Source: Canna indica (lineage: Eukaryota > Streptophyta > Magnoliopsida > Zingiberales > Cannaceae). From it: a stretch of DNA of 64,000 nucleotides. Under the pieces are notes generated by a model, which did not search any database, had not been told where the DNA came from, and was given only the letters and a program-made list of their open reading frames with translations. A program made the translations under genes and the position numbers. Every line of letters begins with the position of its first letter. Within the stretch, counting starts at the first letter, position 1. Location: the NCBI GenBank assembly GCA_034359265.1, contig CP136890.1, positions 90,545,501 through 90,609,500 on the forward strand, given 5' to 3'. This document shows positions 55,082 through 64,000 of this stretch, piece after piece.

Positions 55082-56419
55082 ATATTAGATTATTCAAAGA
55101 TAACATATGTATATGATTAGAATTTTTTAATTTTTCATTATAGTTATTAATTACTTTAAAATATTTAAATTATGATAGTATAATATAGTGTCTACTCGAA
55201 AGGGATCTATCTTGTGTTTTAATGATTTGTTATCTGAAATTTTTTTTATGTATTTAATTTGAGCAATATATATATAATTTCAGAACTATTTCATTTCATA
55301 CACTTCATCTGTAACTATATTTATTGGTGTGAATTTTTTTGAATGATGTGAGCTAGTTAAGTTTCACTTAGGTGTTTTTTATCTTGATTTGACACTATTT
55401 GAAGAAAAGCTCATCTATGCAGTGAGGATGAAAAGTCACTTTACAAAGCTTGAGAACGTTCTATGAGACTTGGCTTCATATTTATGCGTATGACAATTGC
55501 CAACAATATAAAAAACAATTATTTCGTAGACAGAAAGTGCGAAGGAATTCCTCTTTAGCACCGCTAACTCGATGGTACCCTAATGATAGAACTCACGACC
55601 ATGAAGTTTAATGGGTCGCGAAGCATGTAAAATCATATCATCGAGATGACTAACATAGCAGCAAGATTAATATCCTTGAGAACGAGTGTAGATAATTTGT
55701 TCACTATGCAGTTCATCTTGAACTCGCTCTCTTCTGAATATGAACCATTGCAAATAAATTATAATATTATCAAGAATAAGTGAAATGTTAATGAATGGTA
55801 CAATATGCTTGTTCAAGAGGAAAATCCCCGTAAGAATAAAGAAATTCATTCAGTCAACCTCATGGGTCAAGGAGTTGGAGAACACTTTAAAGTAAAAAAG
55901 TCAAAGTTTAAGAAAAATAATAAGTTTGCAAAGTTTCTCAAGCTGAAGGGAAGGATCAAAAGGAATAGAGTGCTTCTTCTGAAAGAAGAAAGAGCACCTT
56001 CAAAAGGATTGTCATAAACGTAAATGTTGGTTTAAAAAGAAAGATAAAGACATTTCTTACTTAAGTTATTTATCAAACATAGTAGAAGTTCATTATAATA
56101 CTTTGTGTCTTGATTTTGGTGCAACTACTCAGGTAAGTAATATGATGTAGGATTTCTTTCGATCTAAAGGACAAACCCTAACGAAAGTTTTTTAACAATA
56201 GTAAATCAAATGACCGCTTCAGTTAAAGGCATAAGGTCTTACAATTAGGACTATGATTAGGACAATAAAAGATGAGTATTTGTTAAAAGATTTTAGTTGC
56301 ACAAGGATTATAATTAGGATAATAAAAGATGATTAAGACTATGATTAGGACAATAAGGCATCGAGACTTATTAGGACCAAACGTTAACTCCCTAGGCATA
56401 TAGTCTTACCTTTCTTTTC

Positions 56420-59240
56420 AAACCAGCATGTAAATTTATGGCAATCCTTTTGAGGATGTCTTTTTTTTTAACAAAAGAATCACTCTATTGCCTTTTGATC
56501 CTTCCCCTTAGCCTGAGAAACTTTAGATTTGTTGCTTTTCTTGAACTTTTTGGCTTGTTGCTTTAAGGTGTTAGCAGATCGGTTCATATTCAGGAGAGAG
56601 CGAGTTCAAGATATACAAGACACAGTGAACAAATCATCCACGCTCGTTCCTAAGGATTTTAGTCTTGCTGCAATGTTAGTCATCTTGATAATATGATTTT
56701 GCATGCTTCGCGACCCATTGAACTTCATGGTCGTGAGTTCTGCCATTAAGGTACCATCGAGTGATTTATTAGCGGTGCGAAAGCGTTCTTCCACAGACTG
56801 AAGGAATTCCTTTGCACTTTTTGTCTGTGGAATGATTGTATTTTATGTTGTTGGCAATTGTCATACGCATAAATATGAAGCTAAGTCTGTTAGAACATTC
56901 TCATGCTTTATAATGTGATTTTTCATTCTCATTGAATAGATCAGTAATAACAGCGAGATTTTCTTCAAGTAGTGTCAAGTCAAGGTCAAAAACATGTTAG
57001 TGAAACTTGACTTGCTCGCACAATTTAGAAAAATTCACACTAATAAATATAGTTACAGATGAAGCTTGCGTATGAAGTGAAATAGTTCTGAAATTATATA
57101 TATAATACTCAAACTAAATACATGAAAATGATTTGAGATAATAAATCAATAAAGCACAACATAGATCCCCTTCGGATAGATATTATATTATACTATCATA
57201 ATTTAAATATTTTAAATGAATTAATAACTACAATGATAAATTAAAAATTTCTAACCATATACATATCTTATTTTTGGATAATCTAATATGCATATGATAA
57301 AAATAAATAATTACATCATTTATATTCACTATTTGCAAAATAATAATCTACATTTGGGCAAAAATTAAAATTTAATAAATAATAAACTCATTACAATAAT
57401 AATGCATTTATTTGCATATAACATCATGATTATCTTTATTTGAAATTTATTACCTAATATTTGATCACTTTGGTGACAATTAAATAATTACAAATAAATT
57501 TCAAAGATAATAAAAAACGATTATACGTGACATTGTTTAATTATAATGAAAATTTATCAAATACATCATGAACCAATCAAAAAATGCTTAATTAAGTTAA
57601 ATCAATCATAAAATTGATTAATTTTACATCAATAAAATGTAATTGAACTAAATCATTCATCATTTGCATTGAATCGGAAAAATAAATTGGATTGGTACTG
57701 GACCAAAGAAAACCAATCAAATTAAATAAATAAACCGAAGCAATAAACTAAATCAGATTAAATTGAAACTTGAACCGACTGATATTAGAATTAAAAAATA
57801 TAAACTAGTTTTAAATAAAGATATGAATCGATTCAATTGAAAGAATTCACTCAATGTCTCAATCACGTGATTTTAATTTCATTCAATCACAATCATTAAA
57901 AACGGAACTTTAATCTTAGCCATTAATTCCTTCTCCTAAATCTTCTCTTCTCCTTTATGTGAGGTAACTAAACCCTAACATTTTCATATGTTGTCGCTGC
58001 ATGTAGGTGCAATCGTTGCAGCCTCTCCTCCGACCTACCCTCCTTTATTTGTCATCCGCCCTTCATCGCTAGCCAACATGATGCGTAGGCCATAGCTATG
58101 TAGATGATTGGTCATGAGGACATTGTGCAAGAGGGAGAGGTCTATGTAATAGGGAGAAACATTTATGATATCTTTCATCATCCTATCGCCGAACCTCCCC
58201 TTCACATTCAAGCCGCCTACCGAAGGTCGGAGGCAATAAGAGGATGCCCGATTGGCCTCGAGATGGCTGACCACCACCGAAAATATCATTAAAGTTGTTG
58301 TTCAGCTGATCGCAGCATGACTACCGATGATTGTCAACGAAAGCAAGAAGAACATACGAGGAGGAATAAAACGTGTAGTATGACGAGAAATCAACTAAAA
58401 TATAACAATATGAATGAACAATAGAATCATCAAGAAGTATGAGAAGTGGCATCGGGAAGAACATGGTGATTCAATAATAGCATATGAGGCATGAATTATT
58501 TCTAAACAACATTAATCCATGCATGAAATATATAGTAATTATGAACAATATTTCTAACATAAATCGTAATACAAAAACATGAATTGTAATTAATTGAGCT
58601 CTGATACCAATGTAGGAAATTCATAAATCATGTCATAAAAAATAAGCCTAGGATGTTCACAATTCATGTTTTTACTAAAATGAAAAATAGTAAACGAGTA
58701 CCATGATTAGATGAATTTGCTATTGGTTCGCCGATCGCTTATTGCTTCACCAGAGCTGATTTATTTCTCTTATCTCTCTTTCTAGGAGATGTAACCTTAG
58801 GTGATGGTGGAGATTTAGATTTTGTTGTGTCTAGGTCTTGAGACATCTTCTCCTTATATAGGCGCAGAGAGGACCAACTTAATATTTATCCTCAATAGTC
58901 GGTTGAATTGGTACGTCCATCAATTGGCCAAATATCAATGGCCTAAATTTGTTGACACTAATAATGTTTATCTCAATTTGTTATACCATATTTATCTCTT
59001 AACGTAAAGATAGTTATCTTAATGTGACCTTCTAATCGGGGCCACATAATTATCTTACACTTCAATGTTATTTAAGTGAAACAATCATACATTAAAAAGA
59101 AGTATATGGACTTCAACCAACATACCAAAGCATGTTTTCAACTGGAACTTTTGACAAATAAAATGGATAGATATAATGAGCTCAACAATATTTTGTGGTA
59201 ATTATGCTAAAAGATCGGTTAAACACCGTAGCAAGAAAAC
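56420..59240 (-). mobile_element. Copia 5' half (right arm of inverted pair)
   Basis: Reading on the minus strand: LTR ending CCTACA (at 58611), primer site TGGTATCAGAGC (complement at 58598-58609), leader, then gag with LMAELTTMKFNGSRSMQNHI and MTNIAARLKSLGTSVDDLF (56606-56794), and a broken zinc-knuckle region (56430-56500). It matches the left arm over about 2.6 kb. Compared with that arm it lacks about 150 bp of gag (around 56590), the foldback element and the solo LTR. No pol is present. Confidence 0.85.
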
Positions 59241-60061
59241 CTAAACTGACATTGATGTTAGAAAATCCCAACCCGAGTGGCTTCATAGTTGCATCTTAAG
59301 TAGAGAAATTATTACATATTTATAGATGGGCATAGCTTGGTTTATATGCAGGAACTGATCCTACTAATTTCACAGTTCGTTATTCTTTGCTAGTCATTAT
59401 TTAAGCCAGTCCATCCTTCATCAGTTATGCATGAGAAGGTAGAGTTCTAAATTTGCATGCATACTGCTATTTTTTTTAAAAAAATATACTTCACGAGTTC
59501 GGACATTGATTTGTTTACAGGAGCATCTTGTCTTCTTGATGTTAACTAGGTCTTATGTTTTCTCATTGTCTATTTAATAAGTTTTTTTCTTCAAAATACT
59601 TGGAATAATTCGTATGATCCACAGGGCACGGTTGTTGACATGACATTGGTTAACAGGTCAATGACAGGAACAAAGTTCATCAAGCATTTTAACAACGGTT
59701 TTGAATGTATAAAAGCATTTCAAAATATTTACATTGCCACGTGATGAAGGTGATGAAGTCAAGGAATGCCGAATTGGTTGCCTAATTTGGATTTGGGAGG
59801 AACCCTAATAAGCAGTGATTTGAAATCCAGACCTAATATTCAACCCGTCAGCCAACAAGTTCGAGGTCAATAAGATGGGATATGCACAATTTGCCTGTTA
59901 ATGTCTTTACTTACTACACACTGAGGCACAAACGCGATGTTGAAGATGCAGAGACGAGATGCAAGCAAAACTCAATGAGAAGGTCCTACAGAAAGGAATC
60001 AGAGCTGCCAATGACCATCAACGGCATAACTATACAAACATGGAGGCAACTCAACTCTTTT
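59241..60061 (+). other. flank with possible exon remnants, unrecognised
   Basis: A good acceptor (ATGATCCACAG) precedes an open stretch at 59625-59695 (GTVVDMTLVNRSMTGTKFIK). Further on, 59947-60057 reads RDEMQAKLNEKV-like only if frames change; in one frame it is MQAKLNEKVLQKGIRAANDH. I do not recognise either. They could be remains of the gene whose 5' exons are at 48.1-49.3 kb, but this is speculative. Confidence 0.25.
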
Positions 60062-60590
60062 ATTTTTCTTTTTTTTTAAAAAATACTGGAAAAGATAATA
60101 GTTTTATTAAATCCTGGCTAAGCTAGGGCCAAAAATGTCATTATACAAAATTTTCTCCAATTCAGGAGACCTAATAGATGATCAAATCAAAATACTTCTA
60201 TCTTGTCGAGCTCTATTTGTTGTCCAATGGGTAGTTTTGTTCGCTTCTCTATAATAAAATATGAAGTTTTCAACATTACATTGAATAGATAAAGAAAAAA
60301 TATCCGCAACCACCGGGTTAAGCACCCAAGGCACATTCATCTTCTTGTTCAGCACATCAACTAAAACTTTTGAGTTGGTCTCAACTTGGAACTATGGGAG
60401 ATTATGTTCCAAAGCAAAAATTAGACAATTTTTAATTGCTAAGACCTCTAAGTATAAAACAGAATTATCAATTACATAAGAGCTTAAGACAAAAGAATAA
60501 CATCCTTCTACATGCATTGTTAGTAAAAGATGCATCATAATTAATCTTGAGAAAATCTTGCGGCGGAGGACTCCATGTAATTAATATCAA
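60062..60590 (-). pseudogene. LINE 3' end with RNase H-like domain
   Basis: The minus strand reads WSPPPQDFLKINYDASF, then after one frameshift YLEVLAIKNCLIFALEHNL, a stop, VETNSKVLVDVLNKKMN and YYREANKTTHWTTNRARQD. These are the Asp, Glu and Asp blocks and the C-terminal helix of the RVT_3/RNase H domain found at the end of plant LINEs. The strand then ends in TTTAATAAAACTATTATC and an A-rich tail (T-rich at 60060-60080 on the plus strand), as a LINE 3' terminus does. One frameshift and several stops show it is dead. Confidence 0.75.
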
Positions 60591-60872
60591 AATTCAACTC
60601 TTTTTACTATGCTCTTTAAAATATCAAAATTGTGCCACCCCAGTAGCATTGGGCAACTCAACATTTTACGGTGCTCAATGTAATAATTTGGCTACTTGGA
60701 GCATCCAAAATCATATTTGGATACATGGTCGATTGATGAATTTGAGTTGTTGGTCCAATACTAAATGATTCATCCTCTTACGTTAATCTTCCAAGTGACT
60801 GAAATTTATTTGATAATATCAAGGTGTGAAACCCTTTATCTAATGTACAACATCACTGGCCTAAGAATCTTG

Positions 60873-61128
60873 TGTTGAAGATAATGCAACACCTAGCTTC
60901 ATATTCGTATTTATTCTTTAGACTAGTTTGATTTATCACATAGTTAGCATTTATCCTTTTATTTAGTGGGTATTTATCATGTTAGCTTAGTGGGTAATTA
61001 TCAGTTAATTACCGAGTCTTTAGGAGTTATCGTTGTGTCCTATAAGCCTATAAAAGGCCACTTATTTTATGAATGGAAGCATCTCTCCATTGAGTATCTC
61101 TCTCGTGTTTATCCTGGCATGTTCAACA
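60873..61128 (+). repeat. 5' LTR of the gag-only element
   Basis: Contains CTATAAAAGGCC (about 61049), a likely TATA box for element transcription, and ends two bases before the primer site. Confidence 0.93.
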
Positions 61129-62202
61129 ACTGGTATCAGAGCGGGAGTGCGAGGAGAAGGAGAGATCGCCATACCAAAGCCGGAGGCAAGAGACGAGAGG
61201 GAGAGATTGCAGAGAGAGTTCTCTATTTTGAACAGAGGTAAAAGAGGCGTCGCTGGGAAATTGAAGACCGAGCCGTCTCAAGTAGGAAGGGCGTGTGGCA
61301 GATCACATCGGCCTCTTTCAGCGACGTAACAAAGAAGCCCCGTCTGAAGATATCTTCTCAGATCAAGAAGAAACGACGTCTTCTTAAGAAAAGATATCCG
61401 AATCTCATCTCCTGAAGCTCCCTGTTTAGATCCAAATATTGATCGCCTTCATTATTAAGATTGCCAGCGGGATCCAAGTCGACCTGTGTGAGCAGCTTCA
61501 TCGTCAAGAGGATCATCGCCAGTCCATGAGCAGCTTTATCTGCTGCTCTTGCAGAGAAGAAAGAGCCGCACCATTTTTTTTGTTGCCACCAGCCAGTGCG
61601 TGAAGAGAAAGTGAACTTTCTCATTTGGCGGGCCCCACTTCAAAAGAATTGAAGCAAACTTGTTTGCAGCGAGTTCCACCATTATTTTCCATGCACGTGC
61701 CCTCCGGTGGAGGAGAAAAAGAAGATTAAAATTGATGGTCCCACTCCAAAAGTATCGAAGGAAGTAACCTCAACTTTATTTGATTTCTACAACAAGAGAA
61801 GAAATACACCAACGGGCTCCACCTCTTATTTTTGACTTGGTCAAAATAGAAAGAGGAGAAGCATATGTAGGCTTATTTTCTTGTTTTACTTCCCTGTTTT
61901 TTTTCTTATTTGTAATTGAAAAAAAAAGGAAAAAGAGAGAGAGAGCAAAACAAGAGAGAAAGAGAGACAGAGTGTCATCTCCGATCCACCAAACTGATTT
62001 CCGCTCATTCCGATGACAAGTCTTGTTGATCATCACATAGGGGAGACTGCGATTGTGGAAGAAGCACCGACTGACCCCCGCTTCTTTAGCAATAGTTGGT
62101 CTCCGAAGTGAATTTTCAAAAGCAGTCGTCACCTAGAGGAAGAGAGAGGGAGATAAAGAGACCGATCAGATCTCAAGTTGGTGGATAATTTTTGGTGACA
62201 AA

Positions 62203-63150
62203 ATGAGCGAACAACATTTCATTGGCGGATTGAAGAAGCTCAACAATCACAATTATAATACTTGGTCAACTTGTATGATGTCATATTTGCAGGGCCAAGA
62301 TTTGAGGGAAGTTGTTAACGGGAGTGAAGTTACGCAGCCAGAAGAAGATACAAATGGAGCACTGCGAAAGTGGAGAATCAAAGCTGGTAAGACAATGTTT
62401 ATCTTGAAGACAACTGTTGAAGAAAAAGTGCTAAAGCACATCCGGGATGCCAAAGCCCCCCAAGAAGCTTGGGATACACTCACCAAGCTGTTTTCAAAAA
62501 GGAATGATACTAGGCTCCAGCTTTTAGAAAGCGAGCTATTGTCGATAGCGCAACACGACATGGCAATTGCTCAATACTTTCACAAAGTGAAGACGCTCTG
62601 CCGGGAGATTGCAGAGTTAGATCCAAAAGCTCCGATCGGAGAATCCAGGATGAAGAGGATAATCATCTATGGTTTAAGGCCTGAGTTCAAAGGCTTTGTA
62701 GCTGTAGTTCAGGGATGGCAGAACCAGTCATCACTTGTTGAGTTTGAGAATTTGCTTGCAGGTTAGGAAGCGTTGGCCAAGCAAATGGGAGGAATTTCAC
62801 AAAAAGGTGAAGAGGAAGCGCTCTACGCCAAGAAAAGCAAAAGGAATTCCAAGCAGCATGCCGACGAAGGATCTAAGAAGAATGAAGGTAAAGCAAAAAG
62901 TCGTGAAGGAGAAGAGAGCGCTCGTGCAGGGGGAGCATGGAAGAAGCATGACAAGAAATTTGAATGGAAGTGCTACAATTGCGGCAAGGTTGGTCATATG
63001 GCAAGAGAATATCAATCGAAGAAAAAGCTCGAGGAAGGTAATGTTATTACTTTCAAAGATGAGGAAGAGTGGGATGTTGAGGAAGTAGCTCTCACAACTA
63101 TAGTATCCGATCAGGTAGAGAATGATTGGATCAAAAGCTCGGCTTGGTAA
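62203..63150 (+). pseudogene. Copia gag, one in-frame stop
   Basis: Capsid/nucleocapsid protein of the gag-only element. From ATG 62203: FIGGLKKLNNHNYNTWSTCM (DUF4219-like start), then the UBN2 gag core with WRIKAGKTMFILKTTVEEKV, AKAPQEAWDTLTKLFSKRND, LQLLESELLSIAQHDMAIAQ and MKRIIIYGLRPEFKGF. A single TAG (62764-62766) interrupts the frame, which continues in register to 63150. The zinc knuckle CYNCGKVGHMAREY has Tyr where the fourth ligand Cys belongs. The frame ends NDWIKSSAW, just where the protease Asp-Ser-Gly motif would begin, so pol was lost at that junction. Basic Lys-rich stretches between the core and the knuckle are normal for gag. Confidence 0.9.
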
Positions 63151-63173
63151 AGGAAGTTGGTGTTAAGGGGGAG

Positions 63174-63429
63174 TGTTGAAGATAATGCAACACTTAGCTT
63201 CATATTCGTATTTATCCTTTAGACTAGTTTGATTTATCACATAGTTAACATTTATCCTTTTATTTAATGGGTATTTATCATGTTAGCTTAGTGAGTAATT
63301 ATTAGTTAATTACCGAGTCTTTAGGAGTTATCGTTGTGTCCTGTAAGTCTATAAAATGTCGTTTATTTTATGAATGAAAGCATCTCTCCATTGAGCATCT
63401 CTCTCGTGTTTATCCTGACGTGTTTAACA
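63174..63429 (+). repeat. 3' LTR of the gag-only element
   Basis: Same length as the 5' LTR. It directly follows the purine tract and is flanked by TCTTG on its right. Confidence 0.93.
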
Positions 63430-63434
63430 TCTTG

Positions 63435-64000
63435 AATTGACACACACGAATGATTTTGTCAATTTGATAATGCAAAATTTAGAGAGCCTTTAACTTGTTC
63501 AATTATTGAAGTTAACTTTCATCTAGCTATGATATTATTGCATGCACTTATTTGTAAAACTATTTTGAGTTCCCATAAGCGGTGTGATCTTATTTCATTC
63601 GGAAATCATATTATTCAAAATGTATTTAAATATCATTTTTAACATTCTAACTCCAAATAAAATTCCAATAGTATTTTATTCTCATAGTTCAATTTAAAAA
63701 GAAGCAATAACTAAATGGTGGAAAGGGTGGTTGGAGTGGTGAGGTTGACGACAATGGTGACATCGAGGGAACGAGCAACCAAGTCGCAATCGACAACGAC
63801 AAAGGGCGACCAAGAGAGGGGAGGAGATCGAACAACGCGAATGGAGAAACTAGGTAAGTTATGCTCGAGTGATGAAAATTTTCATCACTCACAGTGTTGC
63901 GATGGCTAGCAGCCGACTTTCGCGACCGCCTCAACGTTATTGCCAATAATCACATTAGCAACAAATGAGCTAGTCGTCACAGAGCTTTGCAACAAATTTT
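63435..64000. other. window end, nothing recognised
   Basis: AT-rich to about 63700, then mixed composition. Short open frames around 63700-63940 have no recognisable domain and overlap on both strands. Confidence 0.5.

Larger units (their letters stand above)
49440..56150 (+). mobile_element. Copia 5' half (left arm of inverted pair), twice interrupted
   Basis: LTR ending TTTCTACA at 50044, followed by the primer site TGGTATCAGA (50046-50055). The LTR start is uncertain (49440-49625) because homology to the right arm runs past the likely TG at about 49626. A long leader is followed by decayed gag: the MKFNGSR-type block near 55590-55640, LNSLSSEYEPLQINYNIIK (55715 on) and a zinc knuckle around 55950-56010 whose second Cys codon is TGA. 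The start of protease follows, with LDFGATTQVSN near 56115, where Asp-Ser-Gly is usual. Sequence homology then stops near 56150, before integrase and RT. A foldback element (51011-52250) and a solo LTR (52522-55081) lie inside. Confidence 0.85.
60873..63429 (+). mobile_element. gag-only LTR retrotransposon (TR-GAG, Copia type)
   Basis: 5' LTR 60873-61128 and 3' LTR 63174-63429, both 256 bp, starting TGTTGAAGATAATGC and ending TTCAACA/TTTAACA, with the exact 5-bp duplication TCTTG (60868-60872 and 63430-63434). The primer site TGGTATCAGAGC is at 61131-61142 and the purine tract TTAAGGGGGAG ends at 63173. A leader of about 1.06 kb is followed by one gag frame. There is no protease, integrase, RT or RNase H, so the element must rely on another element's enzymes. 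The LTRs differ at about 17 positions by eye, nearly all transitions. Confidence 0.95.

Noticed and set aside
61776..62132. 118-codon minus-strand frame in the retroelement leader
   Set aside because: It lies within the non-coding leader of the gag-only element, is low-complexity and has no domain.
63715..63946. Short frames at the window end
   Set aside because: Overlapping on both strands with simple composition; no recognisable protein.

Overview
This is a plant nuclear window, most likely from a monocot. It has intron-rich genes with very GC-rich, often single-exon coding blocks (PPR, mTERF, SPX exon 1) set in AT-rich intergenic DNA packed with transposons. Five host genes can be reconstructed: CUL1 (+, 19 exons, 11.4-21.7 kb), a ZFN-type CCCH zinc-finger gene (+, 27.8-29.6 kb), a PPR gene (-, 33.4-34.9 kb), an mTERF gene (-, 38.9-40.1 kb) and an SPX-domain gene (-, 42.9-46.4 kb). 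A sixth locus near 48.1-49.3 kb shows only two 5' exons that I do not recognise.

Layout. 0-7.1 kb: a decayed PIF/Harbinger transposon. It has a long minisatellite, a MYB/SANT-like ORF, a DDE transposase and, behind them, a GRF-type zinc-finger ORF that is also broken. 7.2-9.0 kb: hAT-like and CACTA-like debris present as two direct copies. 11.2-21.7 kb: CUL1. Its 4.7-kb intron 9 holds a TRIM that was itself invaded by a Mutator-like MITE and a solo LTR, plus a second MITE of the same family further on. 22-27.6 kb: AT-rich DNA with MITEs, a decayed plastid ycf2 fragment and a hAT-like relic. 27.7-32.1 kb: the CCCH gene, with a 532-bp TRIM downstream of its stop. 33.4-46.6 kb: three minus-strand genes separated by hAT MITEs, one nested in another.

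49.4-59.2 kb: two 5' halves of one Copia retrotransposon in inverted, converging orientation. The left arm was later split by a foldback element and by a 2.56-kb solo LTR. The right arm keeps the empty sites. 60.06-60.8 kb: a LINE 3' end. 60.87-63.43 kb: a complete, short Copia-type element that carries gag but no pol (TR-GAG type).

Host functions are unrelated to each other: SCF ubiquitin ligase scaffold, RNA-binding zinc-finger protein, two organellar nucleic-acid-binding proteins and a phosphate-signalling protein. I see no operon-like logic. The most interesting material is the repeat architecture. At least eight insertions carry readable target-site duplications, so the order of events can be read. 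The inverted Copia pair resembles the kind of locus that makes hairpin RNA. All boundaries, translations and counts were made by eye.
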